A stretch of DNA of 64,000 nt, taken from NCBI RefSeq assembly GCF_029910655.1, contig NZ_CP123897.1, positions 2,159,547 to 2,223,546 of the forward strand, in the 5' to 3' direction. The position numbers and the translations under genes are program-made. Below the pieces are notes generated by a model that saw nothing but the letters and a program-made list of their open reading frames with translations, ran no database searches and had not been told where the DNA came from. Shown one piece after another: positions 1 to 7,879 of this stretch. This DNA is from Methylomonas sp. UP202 (GTDB taxonomy: Bacteria > Pseudomonadota > Gammaproteobacteria > Methylococcales > Methylomonadaceae). How positions within the stretch are numbered: position 1 is the stretch's first letter; each line of letters begins with the position of its first letter.

Positions 1-61
1 CGGCGGCTGAGGGAGCAACATTTACGGCAAACCAGCCTACTTAACGACGAGGGATTGAATC

Positions 62-817
62 ATGACAACCAGACCGAATAAGCTCATTTTTACCCGCTTT
101 CTAGCCCTGATATTGTTGGCTCTGACAGGCGCCTGTGCGACGACCCCGCAGCCGTTGCGGTTTCGTACCGAGATCGATGCCTTGACCGCCGCCGACGTAC
201 AGTCCGTCGCCGGCAAGCGTTACGTCATCCTGCCCGGCAATACCGACGGCAATCCGCAAGACTTACAATTCATCGAGTTCGCCGGGTATATAGAAAAAAT
301 CTTGAACAATCGCGGTTACCTCAAGGCCGATAAGCCGCAAAACAGCGATTTGGTGATGTTTTTAAGTTACGGCGTCGGATCGCCGGAGTCGCGGCAATTG
401 GCATATGACGTGCCGATGTGGAACGACTTCTATCCTTACGGTCCCTACGGCATGGGCATGTACCGTTATTACCGGGGTTATTATCCCGGTTGGGGCGTCG
501 GCGGTTATAGTCAGCGCGTGGAATCCTATACCACCTTCCGGCGCTATTTGTTGTTGGAAGCTTGCGAGACCGCCACGTATCTGCAAAGCGGGCAACGCAA
601 ACAAATCTGGCGCGCCAATGTGCAAAGCAGCGGTCTCAGCAACGACTTGCGGTTGGTTTTCCCTTATTTGGCGGCGGCAATGCAACCTTATCTCGGCACC
701 AACACCGGCCATATGGTCACGGTCGACATCGACGAATCCGATCCCTTAGTCGGCAGTTTATTGGGGCCGTTTCGCGGCACCGGGATTACACCGCAACCCA
801 ACAGCGTCGGTCGTTAG
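62..817 (+). CDS. DUF4136-type outer-membrane lipoprotein
   Basis: 251 aa. An N-terminal hydrophobic stretch ends in a lipobox (LTGAC, Cys25), so this is probably a lipid-anchored envelope protein. The body (about residues 35-235) has the layout of DUF4136 proteins: a strand-rich start, the phrase RGYLKADKPQNSDLVMFLSYG, a Tyr/Gly/Pro-rich middle (about 135-160) and a late VFPYLAAAMQPYLG segment. No enzymatic motif is visible and the family's function is unknown. It stands alone, about 120 bp before the next gene in the same direction. The start is preceded by a GAGGGA-like ribosome site. Confidence 0.8.
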   Translation: MTTRPNKLIFTRFLALILLALTGACATTPQPLRFRTEIDALTAADVQSVAGKRYVILPGNTDGNPQDLQFIEFAGYIEKILNNRGYLKADKPQNSDLVMFLSYGVGSPESRQLAYDVPMWNDFYPYGPYGMGMYRYYRGYYPGWGVGGYSQRVESYTTFRRYLLLEACETATYLQSGQRKQIWRANVQSSGLSNDLRLVFPYLAAAMQPYLGTNTGHMVTVDIDESDPLVGSLLGPFRGTGITPQPNSVGR

Positions 818-934
818 CTCTTCGACCGGCTCCGGCTTGACTTCCCGATAGGCTAGCGCCAGACTTGTCAACCCCGGTGTAGGTAACATCGGGGTAATTC
901 AGGGACTATCAAAAACGACAATCGGGAGCATACG

Positions 935-1468
935 ATGAAGCTACTTACCGCCGTCTGGCTATTCGCCGCCGCACTGACCGCCGCAAACCCGGCCTGGGCC
1001 AAATACGAACTGGCGCCGGGCGACACCGTCCTGACCAACTGCCGCGACATCTACACCAAGGGTGTTATCAAGGCCAAGGTCGATGACGGCTACACCGTGC
1101 ATTTTCCAAAGAACGCCGGCCCTATCCAATGCCCGCCGTTTCGGTGGCACGCCGAATTCGTATTGCCTTTCCAATCGGTGCCGGAATATCGGCTGAAGTT
1201 TTTGGGCGGCTTCAAAAAAGACATCGTGTTTCGGACCGGCGAAGCGGTGACGCTACGCTTCGAAGCCGATAAGCGTATCGTTAAGAGTCGGGCCGTCGTT
1301 GATATCGATGCCCAGATCACCGACATCAGCGCCAACGGCGCCATTGCCGTCAAATTGCTCAGTCAGGACCCCGAGGCGGCCGCCACCTTCTGGCAACAAG
1401 TCGGCAGCAATTATGTCGATGTGCGCCATAAAGCTCTGGAAGCCGAGCGCGACAAGCGCGCCCGCTGA
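935..1468 (+). CDS. Small secreted protein of unknown function
   Basis: 177 aa. A clear signal peptide (hydrophobic residues 5-18, cleavage probably after AWA at about 22) implies export to the periplasm. The mature part begins with an ELAPGD..V.TNCRDIYTKG motif followed by short beta-strand-like segments, which suggests a small SH3/Tudor-like barrel; this is inference only. Two cysteines (in TNC and IQC) could form a disulphide. A GGAG ribosome site lies just upstream of the ATG. It converges with cstA, with 10 bp between the two stops. I do not recognise the family. Confidence 0.7.
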   Translation: MKLLTAVWLFAAALTAANPAWAKYELAPGDTVLTNCRDIYTKGVIKAKVDDGYTVHFPKNAGPIQCPPFRWHAEFVLPFQSVPEYRLKFLGGFKKDIVFRTGEAVTLRFEADKRIVKSRAVVDIDAQITDISANGAIAVKLLSQDPEAAATFWQQVGSNYVDVRHKALEAERDKRAR

Positions 1469-1478
1469 TCGACCGGTT

Positions 1479-3560
1479 TCAATCCCTGACCCAGTTCTCC
1501 ACCAGCCGGCTGGGAATATGTGCCGACTCGCTGGAACGGGGGTAATCCTTGCCGGCAATCACGCAGTACACCACCCGCAAGGTATCGCCCAATAGCAGCC
1601 AGGTGATTAGCATGAACAAGCCGGTCAAGCCGGCGTTCAGGTAATCGTTGAAAATCAGATGCGGCGCCTTGCCGGCCATGTCCGCGCTGAGCGTCCCGGC
1701 CTGCAGTTTGGCCGACAGGTCTTCGGCGTGGCTTAAAAAACCGATTCGTAAATCCGCCGAAAATAGTTTCTCCCAGGCCGCGCTACTGGTGACCACGATC
1801 AGCCAGAACAAGGGCAGGGCGGTGACCCAAACGTATTTTAATTTATCGGATTTCACCAAAATCGTGGTGCCGACGCACAGCGCGATCGCCGCCAGCATTT
1901 GATTGGCGATGCCGAACAAGGGCCACAAGCTATTGATGCCGCCCAACGGATCGATGGTACCCATGTACAGGAAATAACCCCAGGCCGCGACCACCGCGCC
2001 GCTGGTCAAAATGATGCTAGCGTAATGATTGCTTTGGCCGGCGCCGATACCGAAATTGCCCAACATGTCCTGTAACATAAAGCGGGCCACCCGGGTGCCG
2101 GCATCCAGCGTGGTCAGAATGAACAAGGCTTCGAACATGATCGCGAAGTGGTACCAGGCCGCCAACATGTTCGCACCGAACACTTGAGCAAACAAATTAG
2201 CCATGCCGACCGCCAACGACGGCGCGCCGCCGGTCCGGGCAAACAGCGTCGATTCGCCCATGGTTTGCGCCAATAGCTGCATTTGCTCGACACCGACCGG
2301 AAAGCCCCAACTGCTGATTTTGGCGACCGCATCGGCCGCATTCGCGCCGACGATGCCGGCCGGGCTGTTGATCGCAAAATATACGCCGGGCTCCAGCACG
2401 CTGGCGGCAATCATCGCCATGATCGCGACAAAGGATTCCATCATCATCGCCCCGTAACCGATAAAGCGGGCATCGGTTTCGTTGGCTAATAGTTTGGGCG
2501 TGGTGCCTGAAGCAATCAACGAATGAAAACCGGAAATCGCGCCGCAGGCGATGGTGATGAATACGAAGGGAAACAGCTTGCCGCCGAAAATGGGGCCGCT
2601 GCCGTCGATGAATTGAGTCAGCGCCGGCATTTTCAATTCCGGACGCAGCACGACGATGGCGATGGCCAGCGCGCCGATGGTGCCGAGTTTCATGAAGGTG
2701 GACAGGTAATCGCGCGGCGCCAGCAACAGCCACACCGGCAATACCGCCGCCGCGAAGCCGTAAAGAATCACCATGATCGCCAGTTGCGGCGCATCGTAGT
2801 CGAACCAGCCGCGTACGGTGGCGTTGTCGTCTATCCAGCCGCCACCGATCACCGCGAAGATCAACAGCGACACGCCAATCAAGGTGGCTTCGGCGACCCG
2901 GCCGGGGCGCAGATGGTGTAAATACAAGCCCATCAATACCGCGATCGGTATCGTCGCGGCCACCGTGGAAGTCGCCCACGGGCTATGCTTCATCGCGTTG
3001 ACCACCACCAAGCCCAGCACCGCGATCAGAATCACCATGATCATCATCACGCCTATCATCGCCGCGCCGCCGCCGATGGCGCCGAGTTCGTCCTTCGCCA
3101 TTTGGCCCAGAGAACGGCCGTCGCGGCGCACCGAGAAAAACAAAGTCACGAAGTCCTGCACACAGCCGCCCAATACCGCGCCGATCAAAATCCACAGCGT
3201 GCCGGGCAAATAACCGAATTGCGCCGCCAAGGTCGGGCCGATCAACGGGCCGGGGCCGGCAATCGCCGCGAAATGATGGCCGAACACCACCCATTTGTGG
3301 GTCGGCATGAAGTCGCGGCCGTCGTCGAAACGCTCGGCCGGCGTGGCCCGGCCGGCATCCAGCATCAACACCTTGGCGGCGATGAACGCGCTGTAAAAAC
3401 GGTAGCCCAAGGCGTAAACGCAGATCGCGGCGACGATGATCCACAAGCTGTTAATGGTTTCGCCGCGTTGCAGGGCAATGCTCGCTACGGTAAAAGCGCC
3501 GATCGCGGCGATGACTGTCCAAAGTAAATTAACGGGTAAGCGTGAGCTTGAGCTCGGCAT
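1479..3560 (-). CDS. cstA: Carbon starvation protein A family transporter (CstA)
   Basis: 693 aa with many membrane segments. The hallmark CstA motifs are present near the N-terminus: THKWVVFGHHFAAIAGPGPLIGPTLAAQFGY, and GGCVQDFVTLFFSVRRDGRSLG. The family imports peptides or pyruvate across the inner membrane under carbon limitation. An upstream in-frame start (15 codons earlier) exists, but the ATG at 3560 has AAGGA seven bases upstream and gives the normal family N-terminus (MPSSSS..). The gene is single, with no YbdD-like partner visible downstream. In a methylotroph the physiological substrate is open. Confidence 0.93.
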   Translation of the reverse strand: MPSSSSRLPVNLLWTVIAAIGAFTVASIALQRGETINSLWIIVAAICVYALGYRFYSAFIAAKVLMLDAGRATPAERFDDGRDFMPTHKWVVFGHHFAAIAGPGPLIGPTLAAQFGYLPGTLWILIGAVLGGCVQDFVTLFFSVRRDGRSLGQMAKDELGAIGGGAAMIGVMMIMVILIAVLGLVVVNAMKHSPWATSTVAATIPIAVLMGLYLHHLRPGRVAEATLIGVSLLIFAVIGGGWIDDNATVRGWFDYDAPQLAIMVILYGFAAAVLPVWLLLAPRDYLSTFMKLGTIGALAIAIVVLRPELKMPALTQFIDGSGPIFGGKLFPFVFITIACGAISGFHSLIASGTTPKLLANETDARFIGYGAMMMESFVAIMAMIAASVLEPGVYFAINSPAGIVGANAADAVAKISSWGFPVGVEQMQLLAQTMGESTLFARTGGAPSLAVGMANLFAQVFGANMLAAWYHFAIMFEALFILTTLDAGTRVARFMLQDMLGNFGIGAGQSNHYASIILTSGAVVAAWGYFLYMGTIDPLGGINSLWPLFGIANQMLAAIALCVGTTILVKSDKLKYVWVTALPLFWLIVVTSSAAWEKLFSADLRIGFLSHAEDLSAKLQAGTLSADMAGKAPHLIFNDYLNAGLTGLFMLITWLLLGDTLRVVYCVIAGKDYPRSSESAHIPSRLVENWVRD

Positions 3561-3869
3561 GACCAAATCCTTGATGGTGCAAATGAAAAATGTGAGGGCA
3601 ATCATGGTATCACGACGGCGGAATCGCCTGAAACCGTGAAGCTTTCCCGAACGGCATCATGCGGGGAGGGCGGAATAACAATGGAGGGGTGCCGCTTGAG
3701 CCGAAATTGATTCTCGCGGCGAAACTGGAAACGACCTTTCGGGCCGATTATGATAGGTGTTTTATAACCGTTCGGATGAATTCTTGAGCGCAAACGGTCT
3801 TCCCTTCGCTGGCTTGCGGCTTGGTCTGTTATTTGTTTGTGACGAGACCGGTAACGCCACCTATACCTT

Positions 3870-3958
3870 TCGCACTTCAAATTTCGACGCATCCGCTCCC
3901 TCGCCCTCCGGGAGAGGGCTGGGGTGAGGGGATCAAAAAACCGAAATTTGAAGTGCGA
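3870..3958. repeat. Palindrome-bounded intergenic element
   Basis: A perfect 17-bp inverted repeat (TCGCACTTCAAATTTCG at 3870-3886 and its complement at 3942-3958) brackets a core containing CCCTCGCCCTCCGGGAGAGG, a sequence type common as a dispersed intergenic repeat in gammaproteobacteria. No ORF is present. It can fold into one long hairpin and lies upstream of cstA. The rest of 3561-3869 holds no gene that I can see. Confidence 0.55.
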
Positions 3959-3972
3959 TGACTATAACTTAT

Positions 3973-4125
3973 TTCTACTTTGCCAGACTCTCGGTAGTGC
4001 TCGTCATTTCGGCAGGGATAGCCGAAATCCAGACCCCACGGACGGAGCGAAGCTTGCCATGCATGGCACTGGATGCCTGCATCCCAGCGGGCATAACGGC
4101 GTTGCTTAAATCTGACAAAGTAGAA
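3973..4125. mobile_element. MITE-like element with TTAT target duplication
   Basis: 153 bp bounded by 15-bp terminal inverted repeats (TTCTACTTTGCCAGA at 3973-3987 and TCTGACAAAGTAGAA at 4111-4125; 14 of 15 pair). The four bases directly outside each end are both TTAT (3969-3972 and 4126-4129), as expected for a target-site duplication. The interior is non-coding and contains a CGTCATTTCGGCAGGGAT / CTGGATGCCTGCATCCCAGC type dispersed repeat. The transposase that would move it is not in the window. Confidence 0.6.
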
Positions 4126-4181
4126 TTATTTAGTCGCTTTATTGCGAAACGGCAATCATCATTATTAAAGCTGACACTCAT

Positions 4182-4214
4182 GTAGGATGCGGTGAGGCAC
4201 GAACCGCATCGATC
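4182..4214 (+). repeat. REP palindrome, left of RAYT
   Basis: A 33-bp imperfect palindrome beginning GTAGGATGCGGTGA and ending AACCGCATCGATC. It is the inverted counterpart of the REP at 4773-4807. REP palindromes flanking a Y1 transposase gene are the standard signature of a RAYT locus. Confidence 0.85.
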
Positions 4215-4235
4215 GAGAAAAGAACGCCATAAAAA

Positions 4236-4769
4236 ATGACAAACTACCGCCGTTTTCAATATCCCGGAGCCACGTGGTTTTTTACGGTTAATTTGGCGGA
4301 GCGTCATGGCAATCGATTGTTGACGGACAAGATCGATCTATTACGAATGGCCTTTACGCAGGTTAAAGGCCGTCACGTTTTTGAAATTGACGCGATGGTT
4401 GTGTTGCCCGAGCATTTGCATTGTATTTTGACCTTGCCGGCTGGCGATTCCGATTTTTCTACCCGCTGGGGATTGATCAAAGCTTATTTTTCCCGGCAAG
4501 TTGATAGAGGTGAGAGAATTTCAAAGAGTCGAGAAAAACGCGGCGAGCGAGGTATCTGGCAGAGAAGATTCTGGGAGCATCTTATTCGAGACGAGGTCGA
4601 CTATAGGCAACATGTCGATTATATTCACTGGAACCCAGTGAAGCGTGGTTGGGTGCAGTCAGTCAAAGACTGGCCTCATTCAAGCTTTCATCGCTACGTG
4701 AAAATGGGTGTCTATCCCGAGAATTGGGGTGATGAAATCGACTTGTCGAAGATAGTGGCGAGAGAATGA
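4236..4769 (+). CDS. REP-associated tyrosine transposase (RAYT, Y1 family)
   Basis: 177 aa, normal length for the family. Landmarks in order: FFTVNLAERHGNRLL near the N-terminus; VVLPEHLHCILTLP around residue 58, containing the HxH metal-binding (HUH-type) motif seen here as HLHC; IWQRRFWEHLIRD around 108; YIHWNPVKRGWV around 130, carrying the usual tyrosine/WNPVK box. The family nicks single-stranded DNA at REP palindromes and is thought to spread them. The gene sits between two REPs in opposite orientation. The HxH motif has Cys after the second His, which is common in the family. It appears intact. Confidence 0.92.
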   Translation: MTNYRRFQYPGATWFFTVNLAERHGNRLLTDKIDLLRMAFTQVKGRHVFEIDAMVVLPEHLHCILTLPAGDSDFSTRWGLIKAYFSRQVDRGERISKSREKRGERGIWQRRFWEHLIRDEVDYRQHVDYIHWNPVKRGWVQSVKDWPHSSFHRYVKMGVYPENWGDEIDLSKIVARE

Positions 4770-4772
4770 CAT

Positions 4773-4807
4773 GATCGATGCGGTTCACTTCGTTCACCGC
4801 ATCCTAC
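4773..4807 (-). repeat. REP palindrome, right of RAYT
   Basis: A 35-bp imperfect palindrome (GATCGATGCGGTT ... CACCGCATCCTAC), inverted relative to the copy at 4182-4214, starting three bases after the transposase stop codon. It also supplies the apparent start of the next reading frame. Confidence 0.85.
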
Positions 4808-5398
4808 GTGCTGTTCACGCTGGGCAGCCAAAACATCGCCGCCATCAACGTCGGCAGCACCGATCACAGCCAAATCCTCGCCAACGGCAACCAGTTGGCC
4901 GACATCGGCAGCTACGTCAAAACCGACGGCAGCGTCGCCACCCTGGGCGAAGTCACCGGCAACCTGGGCGACATCAACCTGATTCAGGACACCTTCCACA
5001 GCCAGTTTACCGACCATCTGGACACCAGCGCCGTCACCACGCTGCCGGACATGCAGGGCGCCGGCCAGGTCCGCAGCCTGCGCGAAGCGGCCAGCATCAG
5101 CACCACTTTGGCAGGACTGCTCAGCCAATTCGCCAGTGCCGGCCGTGCCGACCAACAAGTATTATTGGATCAAATCCTCGACGCCTGGAGCGACACCAGC
5201 ACCATGGCCTCCACCTTTGGCGGTGCCTACAGCGGCCACAGCATGACCGTCAACATACAAAACGTCGCCACCGGCAGCGCCGCCTACAACGCCTGGGCCG
5301 ACAAACTCACCCTGTTGGAACACTTCAACGGCCGCACCTTCAACACTGTGTCGGCCGGTATAGCGGCAAATAATGAAACTTGGAGAATAGCAGCATGA
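4778..5398 (+). pseudogene. C-terminal fragment of a giant RTX-like calcium-binding protein
   Basis: 206 codons remain open, but the first ten or so are translated REP sequence, so the original N-terminal part has been lost and the frame begins only by accident. The remainder has features I associate with the linker and tail regions of very large RTX-type surface proteins: DINLIQDTFHSQFTD, LPDMQGAGQVRSLREAAS, LLDQILDAWSDTS, and AWADKLTLLEHFNGRTFNTV. No GGxGxD nonapeptides are left. The stop overlaps the next gene's start (ATGA), suggesting that the two were once co-translated. The family assignment is from memory of such proteins and is not certain. Confidence 0.6.
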
Positions 5399-6096
5399 CA
5401 TTCAATTTTATTTTTTTAACACTTCGAAAAAATAAGCGATGTATTCCGTATCTGGTATTTCTATTAACCGGTTGCGGAGACGAGTTCTTGACCCTTGAGC
5501 AGGCCAAGAATCAACACTATGCCGTCCGCGTGGAAAATGTCGATTTCAATGTCCCCTTGCTTTATCACCCATTGGAAAGTCACCTCGACACAGGCTGGGA
5601 GCCGCCGCAATCCGAACGCGAAACCATAGACGCGATTCGCATCAAGGCCTTGTTGCCGGATATGGAGATGTATAACGAAAAAACGGCGAACGAATTTAAG
5701 ACCCCCGGTTGGGGACGAAAAGTCATGATTATGATGACCCACTACCGGGTGAACTGGCCCTATTATTTCGACGGCGCTTACAAACACCTGATCAAGTTGC
5801 CAGAACATCCGTTGATGCCGGGTATGTTTCATTACCGAGACCCCGAGTCTGATATGAAAGATATTTTTTTAAGTCATGATCAGCCTGTTCGCGAACTATT
5901 ACGAGTCAGATGCGACAACCCCGAACTAGACCCAGAACCCGCCCCTTCTCCTGATTGCACTGTAACGACTTTGTACAGAAATCAGTTTCAGCTTGAATAC
6001 ACATTCTCGCTGGACTACTTAAGGCAATGGCCTGACATAGACCGCAAGATCAAGGCTTTACTCGACCGTTTCATTCCCGGTAATTCACCGGCTTGA
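5395..6096 (+). CDS. Putative lipoprotein of unknown function downstream of RTX-like fragment
   Basis: 233 aa from the ATG at 5395, which has GGAG nine bases upstream; an alternative TTG lies at 5380. The hydrophobic N-terminus ends in LLTGC (Cys27), so a lipoprotein is likely, although the leader is unusually long and starts with a Phe-rich stretch. The rest is soluble, rich in Tyr, Pro and acidic residues (VPLLYHPLESHLDTGWEPP; MIMMTHYRVNWPYYFDGAYK; LEYTFSLDYLRQW). I recognise no family. Its ATGA coupling to an RTX-like tail makes an accessory or immunity-type role conceivable; this is inference. Confidence 0.65.
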   Translation: MTFNFIFLTLRKNKRCIPYLVFLLTGCGDEFLTLEQAKNQHYAVRVENVDFNVPLLYHPLESHLDTGWEPPQSERETIDAIRIKALLPDMEMYNEKTANEFKTPGWGRKVMIMMTHYRVNWPYYFDGAYKHLIKLPEHPLMPGMFHYRDPESDMKDIFLSHDQPVRELLRVRCDNPELDPEPAPSPDCTVTTLYRNQFQLEYTFSLDYLRQWPDIDRKIKALLDRFIPGNSPA

Positions 6097-6332
6097 TCCC
6101 AATTTAAATCAACAGGAGTTATTTCATGGCTATTGCCTCTTCCGTATTAATTCCCAGCACGATTCCTCGAGCGTCTGTCGCGGAAGCCCGCGCTTATTTC
6201 AATCAAGGTCAATATGCTTTGGCCTGGGATGCCTTGGCGCGTGGCGGCGACCGCTACGCTGACAATGCTGCCGGCGTACTCGGCAGAGGTGGCGATGCCG
6301 CCGATTTTTTCTTTCAAAAATTGGTTCAGCTC

Positions 6333-6366
6333 GGTAGGATGGGTAGAGGCAAAGCCGAAACCCATC
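6333..6366 (+). repeat. REP palindrome (left half of pair)
   Basis: Begins GGTAGGATGGGTAGAGG and ends GAAACCCATC. Same architecture as the RAYT-flanking REPs (GTAGGATG..., self-complementary arms) but with a GGGT/ACCC arm in place of GCGGT/ACCGC. Confidence 0.75.
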
Positions 6367-6386
6367 ACGAAGGCCTTAAATCATTT

Positions 6387-6419
6387 GATGGGTTTCGCTG
6401 TCGCTCTACCCATCCTACC
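6387..6419 (-). repeat. REP palindrome (right half of pair)
   Basis: Inverted copy of the REP at 6333-6366, 20 bp away, together forming a BIME-like REP doublet. A further looser inverted pair follows: GTAGTACGCACCGCGTAGC near 6443 and GGTACGCGATGCGTGCC near 6494. No gene is visible in 6447-6727. Confidence 0.75.
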
Positions 6420-6727
6420 TTGATTAGTCTGGCCAAAGTCCGGTAGTACGCACCGCGTAGCTTTTGGCGTTGGTTGTCAAGATGCCCTCTCAATGGTACG
6501 CGATGCGTGCCCTACATATTCTCGAAAATTTAGACCATTGTTGTCATCCGGCGCCACTTTGGTTGCGCTGCGTGCAGCTTCCGCGTGAGCACATGCTCGA
6601 CGAGCGTAGGCGGCTAGGTTTATCCGTAGTTCGCTAATTTCCGAATCGTCAGGTTTTAAAGGAATTCGGTTTAAATTTAGACTAGCATAAAAAATCATTC
6701 ATCTTTTCTGAAACTGTCTACGCTTTA

Positions 6728-6757
6728 ACACTCGGAATGAGCTGTCGTTCCGAGTGT
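6728..6757. promoter_or_regulatory. Perfect 10-bp inverted repeat before the next gene
   Basis: ACACTCGGAA, ten-base loop, TTCCGAGTGT. It lies 26 bp upstream of the ATG at 6784. It has no T-tract directly attached beyond TTT, so it may be a hairpin in the leader or an operator rather than a terminator. Confidence 0.5.
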
Positions 6758-6783
6758 TTGACAATCCGTTTAAGGAGATTTCG

Positions 6784-7245
6784 ATGACTCAAAATTTAAT
6801 TTCGATCAGTTTTACCGACAGCGCGCTTGCCGAAATCGATGCGGCGCTGAGCGTTTTGGAAAACCACTTCTCCAGTTTTCTTAGCCTATCGCCCGACGAG
6901 CGGCGCAATTTGGCCAAGATGGGCGATAAGACCGAAGCTTTTTGCCGGCAGACGTTGATCGTCTCCAGTCAAAATCGGCAAGCCTTGCCGCCAAGTCTGG
7001 ATATGGGGGAAGCCGTGGCCGACTTGACCGCGCTGGATCAATTGCGTCCGCGCCTGCACCGCTCGCGGGAGTTAATGACTCGCGGCGACGATACCGACAT
7101 GGCGCTGGGTAGCGATATTTACAGTTTCTGCTTGGACGCCTATGCCTCGTTAAAGATCGCCGGCAAGGGCGCCGCGCTGGAAACCTTGCGCGAAGCCATG
7201 TCTGTGCGTTTTAATCGCGGCGCTAAAGCGAAAGCGGCCAGCTAG
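6784..7245 (+). CDS. Small all-helical protein of unknown function
   Basis: 153 aa from the ATG at 6784, which has AAGGAG six bases upstream; an in-frame ATG ten codons earlier has no such site. The sequence is soluble and predicted helical: DSALAEIDAALSVLENHFSSFLSLS, then ERRNLAKMGDKTEAFCRQTL, then SDIYSFCLDAYASLKIAG, and a basic tail ending RGAKAKAAS. No signal peptide and no catalytic motif. It is a single gene; I do not recognise a characterised family. Confidence 0.75.
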   Translation: MTQNLISISFTDSALAEIDAALSVLENHFSSFLSLSPDERRNLAKMGDKTEAFCRQTLIVSSQNRQALPPSLDMGEAVADLTALDQLRPRLHRSRELMTRGDDTDMALGSDIYSFCLDAYASLKIAGKGAALETLREAMSVRFNRGAKAKAAS

Positions 7246-7444
7246 GCCCTGTCAACCGTCCCCATTCCCTTGCCATGCGGTGCGTCGGCCGGCCCGGCTC
7301 GCCGCGATCGGAGCTGGTTTTATCTTAAGTGTGTTTCGGCTATCGGCATGGTGCCCGGCGCCAGGTTTACCGGGCTTAGCGCTCGGTTCGCGAGCTTGGC
7401 GGGCCGTGTTGCTCGCTAATAGGTGATTGCCGCCGGATGCCCGG

Positions 7445-7780
7445 ATCCAATCGAAAGGCATCTCGCCTTGCGCGCAAGGCAAAAAGCCATTCGCGCAAGC
7501 CACGGAATCCCAATCGCAAGGCTCCGAACCTTGAACACAACCCTAAAAGCCTTGCGCGCAAGCCTCCAAGTCCCAATCGCAAGGCTCAGAGCCTTGCACG
7601 CAACACTAAAAGCCTTGCGCGCAAGGCAAAATGCCATTCGCGCAAGGTTCGGAATCCCAATCGAAAGGCTACTAGCTTTGAACGCAACTCTAAAAGCCTT
7701 GCGCGCAAGGCAAAAAGCTATTCACGCAAGGCTCCGAATCCCAATCGCAAGGCTAAAAGTCTTTCGAGCAAGCGAACTGG
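7445..7780. repeat. Array of 16 exact-period 21-bp repeats
   Basis: Sixteen units of exactly 21 bp with no indel. The commonest unit is CCTTGCGCGCAAGGCAAAAAG, containing the 14-bp palindrome CCTTGCGCGCAAGG. Units fall into four types (CCTTGCGCG.., CCATTCGCG.., TCCCAATCG.., CCTTGAACG..) that recur in this order as an 84-bp higher-order repeat, one copy lacking the second type. Because 21 is a multiple of three, several frames stay open and read as heptads (for example SLARKAK / NPNRKAP). No convincing ribosome site or start precedes it, so I treat it as a DNA repeat. The flanks 7246-7444 and 7781-7835 hold nothing I can name. Confidence 0.9.
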
Positions 7781-7835
7781 AATCGCCGGCAGGGTATAAA
7801 ACGATTAATCCAGTCCGAAATTGGGGGGTGTGTGC

Positions 7836-7858
7836 AAATTTGGGTGTGTCCCAAATTT
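7836..7858. terminator. Hairpin downstream of the hybrid kinase gene
   Basis: AAATTTGGG, loop TGTGT, CCCAAATTT: a perfect 9-bp stem 21 bp beyond the minus-strand stop at 7880. There is no T-run, so intrinsic termination is uncertain. It could alternatively be the end of an old insertion sequence. Confidence 0.4.
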
Positions 7859-7879
7859 TGTGTAAACGGAGGTATAGCT

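Larger units (their letters stand above)
6126..6446 (+). pseudogene. N-terminal fragment of an RTX-like protein, cut by a REP pair
   Basis: The frame opens 30 bp after the lipoprotein gene with an AGGAG ribosome site. The first ~65 codons (SVLIPSTIPRASVAEAR..., then ALAWDALARGGDRYADNAAGVLGR) resemble the start of very large RTX/calcium-binding proteins. From about 6333 on, the frame is read through a REP pair and ends at a meaningless stop. It is therefore a truncated head, in the opposite order to the tail fragment at 4778-5398. Confidence 0.5.

Noticed and set aside
1..81. Open frame from the window edge to a TAA at 79-81, overlapping the first gene start
   Set aside because: Only 26 codons are visible; they could be the tail of an upstream gene but cannot be supported.
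6477..6698. 73-codon minus-strand frame between REPs and the 6784 gene
   Set aside because: No ribosome site, and it runs through REP-like sequence; composition does not look coding.
7445..7780. CRISPR array
   Set aside because: Units are contiguous 21-mers with no unique spacers and no cas genes nearby.
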